From Strongylocentrotus purpuratus (lineage: Eukaryota > Echinodermata > Echinoidea > Camarodonta > Strongylocentrotidae): 64,000 nucleotides of DNA. Position 1 is the stretch's first letter, and every line of letters begins with the position of its first letter. The notes beneath the pieces were generated by a model, which searched no databases, was not told the origin of the DNA, and saw only the letters and a program-made list of their open reading frames with translations. Positions 12,901 through 27,500 of the stretch are shown here, piece by piece. The DNA lies in contig NW_022145613.1 of the NCBI RefSeq assembly GCF_000002235.5, positions 1,885,001 through 1,949,000 of the forward strand. Direction: 5' to 3'. The position numbers and the translations under genes are program-made.

Positions 12901-15900
12901 CAATTCTAGCAATAGTCAACTCTTTTGGTTTTGGCTACTAGAATTTTTGTGGACTTTGAATGTTTATTTTGAATTGTTATTGTTTCTTTTCTGTACACAG
13001 AACCAGCTGTTAATGCCTCATGTACTGAGATGTGATTATGAAGCAGTCTCTCACTTCCTCAGCAATCTTCAGTTAGAACCAAGTAAGAAATCCCATCAAC
13101 ACAGATTTGGCTGTATCTCTTTCAGGACTTCTCCATTCAGTTCATTTCAGTCAAGTTGAAATTTCTGGTATTCTCTGTTCTTAGTTAATAAAGTAGAAAC
13201 AAATATTACTTCCCTACAAACATGGAAAAGGTGTCAGTTAAAGGTATAGAAGTTATCTTCGAAACAGGCGAAACAAAGTTAGAGTCGCCTCTTTGCAACC
13301 ATCCCAGGAATTGCCCCGTGGACCTCTATGAACCTTTTTTTTCCAGACTTTTGCCTGTAAATGCGCTCATTAAAACCCTGTTAACCCTTACTGTACTGGG
13401 CTATTTTGAGCACCCTCTGACTGGGGGGGGGGGGGGGGGGGGGGCCTGGGAGGCCCCCCCCCCCCCTATGATCTCGGTCGTCGAATGTCCGATGAACACG
13501 AAAATTTGCATATTTGTAGATATTTACGTAAGGAACAAGATGGTATAATTAGTTTTTTCCTAATATGCAAATTTTTGTCGTTATAGCCTAATTAATTATG
13601 CAAAATGCTAATTTTATGCATTTTACAGAAAATGCTACATATTTGTCCGTAGACTTGTGAAGAATCTTGAAAATGTATTGAATTAATGTTTCCTTCATCT
13701 CAAATTCATGAGGTTTCATTATTTTCATGATATTTGAAAATGCATAGGTTAATTTGCATAAATTATGAATATGCAAATTACGCATTCATGACTATCAAAT
13801 CAGGAACTATATTTAGGGAACTAGAATCATTACAAAAATTGTCAGACTCCACTTTTTGAATGTTGAAACTCATTATTCATATGAAACTTCTTTTCTAACA
13901 CAAAATAGTTATTTGATGTACATGTAATTAATAATGATAATTTATGCAAATTTGATGCGATTTTCTACTATTTATTTTCTTATGTATTTTATTGTTTTTT
14001 ATTTCTTATTATATCTATTGTTTTATTTCTAATGTATTCTTTTGTTCTGGAATACATCAAGTTACTCTGAGAAACATATAAAAGCAATTTTATATCAATT
14101 CATATCTTCACATTTCTGCTTGTACATGAATATATGCAATTATAGCACTTTTTTGATTGACATGCGCATACTAATTGTTATGTAACACCTTACAGGTATA
14201 TCTGATTTTGACGAAAATGGTATCAAAATGTGCGCAAGACTTGAGGGAAAAAAGTCATGAAACGACAATTCAAAATTCCAAGCGGTTGCGGCACGATCTC
14301 CGAAAATGTCGAGGGGGGGGGCCTCCCAGGCCCCCCCCCCCCCCAGTACAGTAAGGGTTAATGTATAGGATATGAAGAAAAGGAAGATCAAAAAAATAAG
14401 TTGAAAACTGTTTCATACTTAGTGAGTACTGTAGAAAGGCACTAAGTTTCAATTAAAAGTCAACCTACTATTACATGACTTGCTGCAACTTATCTCAAAC
14501 TTTATTTAGACCATTTAAGGTAGTAATTTAAAGCCCGTCTGCTCTAGTTTGGCCAGGGGGATTAGACCTTCCTGCATGGTCACTGACAGGTGGTTATCTC
14601 ATCAAATCAGCTCTCTATTAACATAAGAAAAAGGGGATCATGGGGGAACAACAGGCACCGATTAGGCATTGTTTGCTATATAGATGGCGCAAGTAGCTAT
14701 AAGTAGTGTAGTGGGGCTTTAAAGAAAGATTCTGATGATTGTTGTTTGTTTTCTAGATCCACTAGTGAAGGAGCAGAAGCTTCAGCATCTTGTTGAAGAG
14801 AGATGTGACGGAGGGAGAAACATCTTCCATGCTTGTGTCAGTCTATGCAGACCACTCTCTAATCAAACCAACAACTCATCAACTGGTAAGAAGATACTCA
14901 TACGTTATGCATTGCTGTTTTGATAAACACCTATGGTATTCAGATCTGAATGTAGTGAAGAGAAGTACAATGGAAGGAGGAATATCTTTCATGCTTGTGG
15001 TACTATTTTGTTTTCCACTCTCATATGAGTCCAATAACTAATTCACCAATGTGATGCTGACAATACTATGGCTATTCTTTAGTGTAATTTCCAATGCAAT
15101 ACATGGAGAATTTCTTTCAGTAATGCAGTGTGCCTTATAAGTGAGAAAACTATTCTTCTGACAAGTACCTGTTTCAGGCAATGTTGATTTGTTATGGATC
15201 TATTGCTGTATACAATGACTAGATAAATGAATATATGAATAATTAAATAATGAATAATAAATGAATTATAATGAATAAATGAATAATAAATGTTGAATGA
15301 ATGAATGAGTGATTGATAGATTGAATAAATGAATGAATGAATTGAATAAATAAAGTATCCTTCATATTAATGCTTATAAACTTTTACCTATGACAGGAGC
15401 AGAATCGAGTAGCCTAGCTACGTTGACGTCTGAAGTGAGCAGCCGAGCTAAGATGTTATGTAACGCCCTTCACACTCTCAGCAATGCTATAGCAGGAGCT
15501 GCTATGGCTTCAAGTAGCGGACCTAGTGCACACAGGTAAGTCACCATTCGCAAGTAAGACGTGATGAAATTGTTGACAAATTATTTATTTGGTATTATTT
15601 CAACAGGGTAGCCTCATCGGTAGTTAAAATACTGTTATACTTTGGGGCCCTTCATAACATAGATAAAACAGAAGACATACATTACATAGTATTTACATGG
15701 TAAAATAATAATCAGGATGGTTTTTCCAGGAAATTCAAACAAGTAAACAAGAAATTAAATCAATATGACCTACTCTAAACTCTAAAAAAATTACAGCAAA
15801 TTAAAATATGTAAGAGTTATACTAATGCAATAGCACCTATTTAACAAATTGAAGAGTTTAGTTCATAAGGCATGCAAGATACATGTATCATAGCACACCC

Positions 15901-18900
15901 CATGACTTGTGTTGCTACAGTGTGTATAGTACCATAACAAGTGAGCAAGCAGTTTTGTGGCATAGCAGAGAGCAATAGGAAGGGTAGTTTGGACGATGTT
16001 GTTCCTTAATAGGATATTGGAATATATCATGTTAACATTGTGAACAACATCAACTTATTTCCACCTCTATTGTGTGTATTTTAGTATGGCTATGCGGGAT
16101 GTAATGGGTCGTAGTAGCAGCAGCTCTGCCCAACCAGCTGGACCTAGTAGTTTACCAGGTGATGATGGTCGAGACTCTGCTTCATCTCCACTCCCCACGG
16201 CACCAATACCTACACTCAGCTGGCCTCCAGAACCATCAGGGCTATATATGGGTAAGATTACCAGACAATAAATATTGGGCTGCTGAAAAATAATTTGGTT
16301 ACAGTATTATGGGGATTTTTTCCCATTTCACAATATCTTCATTGCTATATTTCAAGAACCGTTTTGGAGACAAACTTGGAACCTAAAGATTGCACAAGAG
16401 ATAACCGTTTCCAGTTTAAAAGGAACATTATCTTGGAATGTGTGGAATGTGCAGAAACACAAAAGCTTTCCATAGTAACACATTTACTGAAGTGAGAGAT
16501 TGTTTTTCACATTTTTTGTAGTCATTATATTCAAACTTTTTAATCATTGTTCATGGATATTTCTTTGATTAGAATAATGATTGGCAAAAATATGAAGAAA
16601 AATGGATAGCTGAAGATGTAATAAACCACCTTTGATTCACCCCAGTATTCTGAAAGATGTAATTCAATGTTTTGATTGTATAGACCAAGAAGAGGATAAT
16701 CTGAGCCTTGGAAGCACCTCAGCAACGGTAGGCGGATCATCCAGCTCTCTGGCTAGCAACCCACCATCCTTAGCGACCAGTATGTCTTACAACCAAGCAG
16801 TAGCCCTGACACCAGAGGAACGTAGAAGCAATGCTCATAGCATCCTACGGCTGCTCTGTGAGGCTGCAGCTCTCACTGAAAAGCTACCAGACTTCTTGTC
16901 TGCAAAGTAAGCACCCTTGATGATGATGATGATAATGATTCACAGCATTTGTATGGCGCCATATATCTGTTTAAAAAAAAAACATTCAAAGGCGCTAGCT
17001 CTTTCAATAAAGTTAGAATTTAAATGTCTGAAGGAAGATGTGAGTTTTGAGTGAAGCTTTGAAGTGGTCCAGGTTGTCAATTTATTTCTTTGTATCATTA
17101 GAAATGATAATGTGGTTATTTTTGTTAGCTAGACTTCCTGTTTTCTACTCAAATTTATTGTTGTAGGTGATATAGATGGAGCTTTCTAGTATTGATTTTG
17201 TAAAAGTAGATGTCTTGATCTATTGTGGTATTTTAGAAGTAATTGTTTACCAAGCAGATGTCACTGTCTCATTTTTTTTTTTTTGGTTCTGGTAGTAACT
17301 GATATTCGTACCAAGAAACATTAGGAAATTCATATAAGTAAAGAAAAAGGGGCTTGGAAGTAGAGTGATTGATTGTTTCCTTGATATGTCGGTAAATGGT
17401 TGCAAAACTAGTTTTTAGAAATGCTATATTAAGAATAAATAGGTAACTAGTTTTGTTTAATGTTCTGTCAATGACTGCAGGGACTCTCATGGCAATACAC
17501 CTTTCATGTCAGCCGTCAAGATCAGAGCTTACTCTGTGGCCCTGACCATCTTCGACACCACCGAGAACCTAGCTTCACGCCGCCGGCCCCTTGCACGTAC
17601 TCAATCTACCAGCCAGGGTGGGGGTGGGGGAGGTAGCCACAAGAGGGAAGAGCAGCCAGCTAGCTTTAACAAGGAGCTGTTTGAATCTATGGTGTTCCCC
17701 CTGGTAGTCATCCTGATTCATCACCTCTCTATGTACTGTGTTGTAACGATACCTGTAGCTTCACATGGACTGGGACTGAGCATATCAATCAGGTACAATT
17801 ACTTAAAATTGATGGAATTCCCTAATAAGCTTCCCAGGAAGCAATAATAAACTAGCATTATCAATCTAGACATTTCTATTTACAAAATGTCTGGTAACAT
17901 ATGAAAAAGTCTGAAAATATTGGTTCATATGTGTTGAAGCTGCTTCTGCCACAACTGTCATCACCTCTGTCATCATTTGCTAAAGAGTGATATTGACAGT
18001 AGCAGTTTGAATGTTCCATTATACTTGAAATAGGAATTGAAACTCAAAGAAAATTGAGAAAGTTGTCATGTTTCATTTGCATATGTGCCGTGATTTCTCT
18101 CTATAACATTTAGTGTAATACAATGTGCAGGTATCACTGATTCCTTATTGTTATGATGTGCTTCATTCCCCTCAGGACATCTTTGAGTGTAGGACCTGTG
18201 GTCTGCTAGGACCACTGTGCTGCTGTACAGAGTGTGCCAGGATCTGCCACAAAGGACATGACTGCAAGTAAGTTATTCATCATAGTATTCTTACAATTTC
18301 ATACCTTGGGGGCATCACATAACTTTTAAACGAAGATATTTTCATCAAAATCTTTCAGCAATAGTTGCTTCTAAAAGCGCACTTACAACTTTCAATGGTT
18401 ACATCCAGTCTCACAATCCCATGATAATGAGGTCAACTGGACAGAGACAACTTCAGTATTTCAGATTTCCCATTACAACACACCACTTCAAATTTGTATA
18501 AAAAGGTACATATGTGGGAAGTCTGGGCATATACAAAACATAATATTACCATGGTTAGCTTTAAATTAGTAATATACAGAGATTAAATAAACCCTTGCAC
18601 CTGTTTGACAGATTGAAGCGTACATCCCCAACGGCTTACTGTGACTGCTGGGAGAAATGTGAATGCAAAGCTCTGATTGCAGGACAGATCTTCACTCGTA
18701 TGGAACTTCTTGATAGGCTTATCAATGAAACCAACTTGGTCACTATACCTAATAGCAGGTAAGCATTCTTTTACTTACCCCACCTCTCATCCCAATCATT
18801 CATTCCAAATGTACCTCTCTTGCATTTTCTCCCCCCCCCCTCTTTCTCTCTCTGACCTAACATTTCTGATGTCTTTTGTCTGTATATCAATATATGCGTT

Positions 18901-21900
18901 TGCCATTATGTCGTTGTGCAGTGTATCTATGAACAAAATGCTGTTTTTTTAGCCCTTTTGCCACACATATTTGTACTTAACCCTTATCCACTAAATGTAT
19001 GTTCATAAGAAACCGGGAGACATTTGAATTCAAGGTTTATGGAAGGTCCTTGTACATGAGATTAAAACCCAAGGACACAGACTTAGAAGCAACCATAGGA
19101 TCGTCTATTCTAAAACCACTAGTAGAACAACCAGTCTACTTTACGATCTACTTATATATAATTTGTCTTCTTATTTTTAGAGGAGATCACATCCTGCTGT
19201 TCTTAGCTCAGACAGTGGCTCGTCAGACTGTAGAACAGAGACAGTATCGTCAGTCAAGGAGCAGACTCTCTCGTAAGAATGAATCAGGTAGGAGCTTTAT
19301 AAACCCTTCTCAGATTTTCTTATCACTTTTAAAATGCACTAATTTATATTTTATAAATCTGCTGTAGTAGATTGTAATAAACTTATTTTGAAATGTAAGA
19401 AAAAGCATTTGTTGAAAATGAAGCAGCGAGATTATCAATTAACAAGATTTTCCTTTGTTATTGGATCTTGTTTTCTACACCTTATTATGATAAATACTAT
19501 AACGAAACATTTATGTAATTCAAAGGGTTTTTTTTTTCGCTGGATATCAATTGTTATTATTATAGTCATAACTAGCTTTCAATTTTTTTTCTCTTCATGT
19601 TTAATTTGGTTACATTTTGATTTAATTTTGATTACAGTACAATTTGATTTCAGAATTTTTCCATGTCCCTTACAGGAAGAAAATAAAAATGACCATTACA
19701 TGTATACAGTATTAAACAAATGTATACAGTATTTCTATGAATGTAGAGGTGATGTGGTCTTGTGGATAATTCTCTGGCCTGTGAATCACAAGGTACAGGG
19801 TTCAAATCACACTGCGGCCTTAATGTCCTTTGGCAAGACATTAATCTACCTTTGCCACACTCGACCCAGGTATAGTAATTAAGTGGGTACCAGAGTTAAA
19901 GCTGGGGTAATAATATCCAAAGTCCTTTGGAAATGTATAGATATGTTTTATCATGTGATATGCGCTTTACCAGAACAGCATATTATTACTATCATTAATT
20001 TGTCACCGTTTGTTTTCCTTGCAGACATTGACATGCCTGATCATAACCTCGAGCCACCTCGATTCAGTCGTCATGCCCTTGAGAGTATCTTACAGGAATG
20101 GCAAGCCGTCAGTGCTATGATACTCAATGGATGTCAGGACAAGAAGAAGTGAGTCACACCATCTCCCCTTTTATCCGATCCACTTGAATCTTCTTCTTCT
20201 TCTTCTTCTTTCTCCTCCTTCTCTTCTACTTTTTCCTCTTCTTCTTCCTCTTCATCTTCTTCTTAATCTTACCATCCTCTTTTCTTTTCTTTCTTTACTG
20301 TACACCATCATCGTGTTCTTCTTGACTTATCTCCTTTTTATATAAAAAGAGTTAAGGAGATCATATAAGAAATAAGAATTTTTAAGTTAAATATTATTTT
20401 ATACAATTTTACTCATTCACATTCAGTTCATTACTTTTGATGTCATTTGATATGAATGTTTTGATACATTGTATTTTACATTTGTAAAACATTGCCCAAT
20501 TCGGCCATTTAGGCAGCAATGCATTGTTGTTCTTTTATTTTCAATAAAACCATTCTCAATTCAATTCAATAACAATAATAATAATTTATGTGAGATCTTT
20601 CATTGTTTTGGACAGATATTTTCTAGCTGTTGTTCGATATTAGTTTCATAGCACTCTAATTCCTTGATAAAGTGCATAAGGATTTGCAAATGTTTTTATT
20701 GTATATCAAAGTAAATGGTGTGGTCATGCCTTTTGGGGAATATGTGTTTTCTAGGTGCATCATTACAATGAAGGGTCTGTAGAGAGGTAACAAATCTTTC
20801 AGATGTCCTTGATTGCGCCCTCTATCATGAAAACAATAATGAGTCACAATTGATCAAAGCTACTGAAACTGGCAGTTGCTTGACAGTGAGCAGCATTGTA
20901 CCAGTTATTATTGATAACAAGTTTATGAGACAAGCACAAATAGACATGCATCAAATCATTCTGTAAATGCAAAGATTTTCTAAACATTCATATATTGTGT
21001 TGCTTTGGAGGGACTGTGCAGGAGGGACTGGTCATATGCCTATACCAGAGGATCAGGTGTATCTCATGCGTCAGTCTGGTACTGTCAAATTGGACTGGTT
21101 TACCCATATGCTGATTGTCAAGTGTACTTCTTCAGTGAGTATTTATCTGCCTATGAGCTAGTGACGGAGCTACAATTGTGTTTACAAATTTCTTTAGTTA
21201 GACAAAAAAATGAAACCTGAAAGATCATATTCAGCTACAGAATATATATATATATATCTATATATGAAAGGTTTACCCTTATTTTCAAATTTAAAAAAGT
21301 ATTATTTGTATGTAATGTTATAAATGATATTTTTGTGAAATACAGGGAATCTTCTCTTTTTTTCGAAATGTCAGAACTAAAGAATATCTTTGTTGTTCCT
21401 TTGAGAGTAGAAAGTAAAGATAAAATTTAATGTCATACATTAGCTTTTAAAAAAAAAAAAATCCATTCATTTTACTTCTGCAGTTTTAAAACATTGGCTG
21501 CATCAATATTAAACCCTTATCATTTATTATTCTCTCTTCTATCTATCTTTCAGGATCTGGACACCCTTCTGACCACATTGATCCGTCGTCTCCGCCACGC
21601 CCAATCCTCTACCAGTAAGGCTGAAGCTGCTGAGGTAGCCCGTAGATTCATCCGATCGGTCGCGAGAGTGTTTGTTGTGCTCAGCATTGAGATGACTCCT
21701 GGCAAAAAGCTGTAAGTTTTACATGTCATCTTCAAAATTTACAATGTTTTTTTTCAAAGGGTAAAACCAAAACAATTTTATTTTTTTACCTGTGTGTATA
21801 TGAAAAGTAAAATTATGTAGACGTCATTGTGGTAAATGAAACTAGATGTTAAAGACCTAATTAATTTTACTGTTTGAACCCTCACTTTCATGTTATCGTT

Positions 21901-24546
21901 TACATTATTGGTGTTATCCATTTAAATTTTAACGTAAAAAATCTTTTTGATTCTCTTTTTCAGCCCTTTAGGAATTATTGTGATCAGAAGTGCTTCAGTC
22001 CTCATGAATATTTGATGTGTAATGTAACTACTATCTTTCTTCTTTCTGTTTAGGTCTGAGCCAGTGCAGCGTTGCAAGCGAGTGTTCCAGGCTTTGATCC
22101 ACCAGTCCATCACTGAACTCTGTGAGATTGGAGATTCTTTGATTGCACCTGTACGGATGGGGGTAGCTAGACCTTCCTCCCCATTCCCTCTCTTTAACAG
22201 CCATGCTGATGCCATTCAGGTTAGTATCATGTCCAAGACCAGAATGATATTGTTGTCAGAGAAAAATGCATATAATTATTTTTCTGAGATGGTAATCATG
22301 TATGGAAACAGATTAAGAAGTCGTTTTGACCAATTGTTAAATGAAAATATACAAATTCCAAACACATATGCATGTATGGGACCAGATATTAAAACTAACA
22401 TTGGATAGAAAAGTTCCAGTATTTAGTATTAGAGAAACTTACAGAGTAATACTTCCTTAATGTTCCTCCCCTAAAAAGCATAGGGGCTTGATTGCGACTT
22501 CTGAACATGATGTTTTTGTTATTCTTAAATCATGTGGAGGTAAAACAAATCAGGTAGTGTATTTTTCACCTCATAACCTTCTATTTGATTATTCATCAAT
22601 ATTGTATTTCAGGGAAGTGAAGAGCTGTTCTTTACTGAGCCCCTCCCCATGAGATCAGCCTCTAGCAACCAGCCTAGCTCCAGCCACACTCATCACCACG
22701 CCCCCTCTCTAAGGACACACTCACATCGTATCACTCGTAATCGAACCATTGATGAAGATGATCAAGACATGGAGGTCGGAGAAGGAGAAGAGGTAAGGAG
22801 CATTGATAAGTGGAAATATGATCTGTCATTAGCATGTCTTGTGTGATCAGCAAAACAGATGTGGAATAGTTTTCACCATTTCTAAGGTCCTCAAGATGGA
22901 TAATCCATCCATTGTCATGCGACCTTTTTTTGATTTACTGTCTTGCAAAATATGGGTATGTTAAATTTAATGGTAAATATTCTGAGTGGTATTCCATGGT
23001 GGAGTGAAGGATTGTGTTGCCTGTGAATGAGGATGATGGGGAATCCCCTTTTATACCTGTATTTTGTTTTGTACATTGTTTGTAGATTGACATGGTTGAA
23101 GGAGACATAGTGGTTGTATCTAGTGACGTTCATGTACGTGAGAGGGATTCCAGCAGTGCCCCACCCAGAGATCCTAGAGAGCAACCCAATCAAGATGACC
23201 AACCAGAAGATGATGGTAAGCTCGAAACCTTCCAACTCTGAACTCCTTCAAAAATGAACCAAGAACTTTCATATTCAAGCCAAGTAAATGGCATTACTTT
23301 AATGCATTTTATATGCCAGCCTACCTCTTTATGGTGACCCCTTTTGGAGAAGAGAGAGTGCACATTGCAAGATCGTTGATATGCCAAGTACCCCATGCAA
23401 TACTGAATATTGATTTGTGTGTCAGCCACTTTAGATGTTAGGATATTGTTTATCTAACTATTGAATCTAAAAATATTACCTAGTTATTATTGCTACATAA
23501 GAAGCCTTTATTTCCCCTTTTCAAAGAATACTTCCACCTGCGTATCATTTATGCACAAGCAGTGATGCCTGTGCATAAATGAATAATGATTACATAACTT
23601 TTATAAGAACGTATCCAGTATTTTGTCTCCCATGTATTTCACAGTTTGGTCTGCAATGACCTTTGTCTGCCATGCTCAGACTGCAATTATTTCTTGCACA
23701 TTCCTGGTTTGATAAGTTTGATTTCTTTTCCTGCAGCTGGTAATGAGAGTGACATGGACCTCGACCTGCTGGCGGAGAGTGACTATGATAGTGAAAGTAA
23801 CCATAGCAACCAAGACCATGAAAGCAGTGCTCAGGACTCCAGCCGTCGGGGTGGGGTCAATGCTCCTAATGCTGGATCAGATGCTGGTATGTTCCCATAG
23901 AGTCATGTTTTTCAGACACTGTGTGGTACTGATTAGGTATTTCAAGAGCAGAATGTTCATGTTGTACCTATTAAACACAGACACAGACACAGACTATACT
24001 CAGTAGCTACTCGCTATATTGCAAGTAAATTATTGCAAAGTAACAATGACTTTCCACCTTGCATGGTTTCAAAAAGATATTCAGAAATTTTCAAAGTAAG
24101 ATTTGGTTTCAGGCAGTTTGTAATGAGATTGGTTTTGGTGCTGATAGGGTAATACTGAATCTGTATTTCCTGTTGGAACTTCTTAGAAAATAGAACACGT
24201 CTGGTTCCTTACTTACAAGCATTTATGCTTTCTTAGCAATTGGGTAAAATAACCACCACCACCACCTTTATGTTTTCGAGATCAATTGTAAATCTGTAAT
24301 TGTGAATTCCGAATGAGATTTACAGCATCAACTCTATTCATTTCATACTAATTATGTACTCAATAAGAAAAGATTATCCCTTAACTTTATCAGAACACCA
24401 CTCAATTGAAATCTCCCAGATATGAAACAAAGGGATTCTTATGTAAGATTTCCCCTAGAAATTGATTGGATAACAAGGCCATTTCATTAATTGAAAATGC
24501 TCAGAATTATTTCTTGTGCTGTTGTGGGCTGATGACTGCTTGAGGC

Positions 24547-24595
<49 letters not shown>

Positions 24596-27500
24596 TGTGT
24601 TACCTTTCTCAGGTGGTGGACTAGCATCACTCTTCTTCTCAGAAGACGAATCGTCCTCCAATGCGGATGAAGCTGAAGAGGAAGAGGAGGAGGATAGCGA
24701 CAATGAGTTCAATGAAGTAGAAGAGGAGACGGTCGATCAGGCTTTCAATGAAGACTCACTGGAGAGACCTACCACAGCCAGTGCTAGTGGATCACAAAGC
24801 ATTGAAGGAAACAGGTGGGATACAATGAAGATGGCAATACCCAATCTGTTCTTCGTCTATTTAAGAAAAAATAATAGTATTTTACTTTTGGCATCAGTGC
24901 TTGTCGAGTGTTAAAATCTTGTAGACATAACTCTATTCTAAAAATGCCAAGTTTGTTATGCCATGCACATGTAGCTAGTAAAAATACAAGTTTAATATTT
25001 CAGTACATTCATGTGCAATGAAATTTTTTTAAATTTTTTTAATTGAAGACATGAATTCAGGTAAATTTACATAGATAAATTCAGTTACCAGTCCTACTTG
25101 TATGATAGTACTAGATTTTTGCAGGAAATGTATTACATGTATTTCTAAATTCTGTAATCAATTTTCATAAATGATATAAGGCTCCAACAATTAATACTGA
25201 TATAGTTTATCAGATGTTCTAAAAAGTGGCAATGATTTTAGCTATTTGATTGTATTCAAGATGAGTTTTTAAAACTATTTTCCTTTGTATTGTGTTTTAT
25301 GATGTAGATCGAGCCAGCCTCCACACCCCCTCCAATGGGCCTTCCGTAATCAGCAGCCTCTGTCCTCAAGCAACCCCAGGACTAGCGGCTCAGGTGTGAT
25401 CAACGAGGTGCTAGGATCTGCCAGTAGTGCTCCTCCTGTCGGTAAGTGACACACACCATCCCTATCATCTAACAATTCTTGCTCTAAAATGTTCATATCA
25501 GTTATACGGTCAAATATCCTAGATTTGTGCTGCTGAGAACCATGCATCTCACTTGAAAACTCAGGAAACATTGGTATCCCTAATCATTTTACACGTAAAA
25601 AAAATTGCTCATTTGGGTTAGAAATGGGTGGATATGGTATCCGCAAAGTTATTGTATTCTGTTACACTGCCTGTGGAGTAACTTTGTCTAATAACCCAAA
25701 CCATCTACTAGCTAATAAAGTTTTTGGAGACTGATTCGTATTTGGTTTAATTTTCCTCTAGTACCTACAGGTCTAATCTACATAGACCCCTCCAACCTGA
25801 GACGAACGACCATCTCTGCTGCAGCAAACCCCACCCCACCTAGTTCCAGCTCAACTGAGACCGCGCCCACCACCACAGCAAGCCGCCTATCGAGGGCGTT
25901 TGGCATCGTACTCCGACAGGTCTCTGATCTGATGGCCTCCCTTCCCAACTACAAGGCTCCAGAACCCCTCACTGAAACACTGGAGATTACAGCTGACAAT
26001 GCCAAAGAGCTGCAGGTATGGCAAATGAAACCTGATGTACCAAGGAAATCAGTTTATCACATATGCAAAGTACTTGGGGTAACCTGATTATAGCAATTTA
26101 TTTGGTTTTGATTTCGTTCCCACTTACATTTAGTTCTTTACATGTAAAGTTTGAATTAAACATAAATAGTTTAATTAATGGTATAATTAATTTCTAATCT
26201 GATATTAGATATGAAGTTAAGTACATGTTTCATATCTTTATCTCCACAACAGAACTATGTTCAGTGCAGTCTAAAACCCACATGGGACTGGTTGGTATGT
26301 GTAATGAATAGCACGGAGGCTCAGCTCCGATACGGCAAGGCATTGATGGGAGCTACTGATCCTTCCCATCCAACCCATCCTATGCGCAGTCAGTATATGC
26401 GCTCTTTGAGGGGTGCAGCCCGTGATGCTGCAGCCCGGGAAGAGACGGCCTACCAGCACTCCCTGGAGAGCAGGAGACGAGGAACCCATAGTAACACAGA
26501 GGACCACGGCTCTATGATGGACTACCTCCGGTATGTGCTATCACTCATGAGATCTCATAACAGTGAACACCTGGGATCTCTCCCCATGCTCGACATTGCT
26601 GCTATGAAGCATGTCGCCTATGTCTTAGACTCCTGCATTTACTTCTTGCGCTGCTTTGAGCGTGAGCCACTTTCTGAACCTACTCAGCCATCCTCAAGCA
26701 AACGTTCCTGGTGTTTCTCCCAGGATGTTGATGCAGGAGAAGCCAGTGATTCCAACATGGATGTTGAAGGTGGTGAAGAGGAGCGTATGATAACGTCTGG
26801 TCGCAAGCATCCGTTCTTTGTCCGATCTGATTCCACCACCTTCCTAGGTTGCCCACCGCCTGATCCCATTGAGACTCCTCTCTCAGAAGCCCTACCCCTG
26901 GCTGATAGACCTCACCTACTGCAGCCAAGTGCCACCAAAGAACAGCTCTTTGGAATGCCTCAGAACCCAGTCCTTCCTTCAGACTCTGATGTAGCTTTAG
27001 GTGAGTTCATATCGGATTTTGCTAGTTGTGGCATTTGTTACTTCTTCTACTCAGTCATAATTGTCTGTGAAAAAACCACCAAATCATCATATTTCTTTTA
27101 ATATCCTTAATTTAAAATTTTCTGTGCCCATCTCTCTCCTTTGCATAGCTAGTAGGCAATGTTATCAATTATAATGACAGTTTCCACCACTGCACTCCAC
27201 TATACCACACCCCCATTATGCATTTTTTCATGGAAATGTACCAAATTTTTGGGTCACCTTTGTTTCAGTGCACCAGTCTTAAGCGATATTTTGCTCACCA
27301 TGTTGCTTACTCTCACTGTTTGTCCTTGATTCATAGGTCACAACCAATCTGTGACAGTACACCAGTCTTTCCTGGAGATCTTACCGACCCAGATGAGTGT
27401 GTCTCAACGTCAGGTCTTGGGTCAGCCAGGGATGGATGATGACCAAGAAGAGGAAGAGGAAGAGGAGGAAGAAGAAGAGATGGAAGATGGAGCAGATGCT

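Noticed and set aside
12731..13159. 142-codon frame overlapping UBR5 exon 19
   Set aside because: Only 13001-13082 of it matches UBR5; the rest is intron read through.
19388..19882. 164-codon hydrophobic plus-strand frame
   Set aside because: It lies within UBR5 intron 27 and runs into a SINE. Its hydrophobicity comes from T-rich intron sequence.
21024..21134. Exon 29 of UBR5 starting after the AG at 21023
   Set aside because: It would give the wrong phase with exon 28; the AG at 21010 restores the conserved frame.
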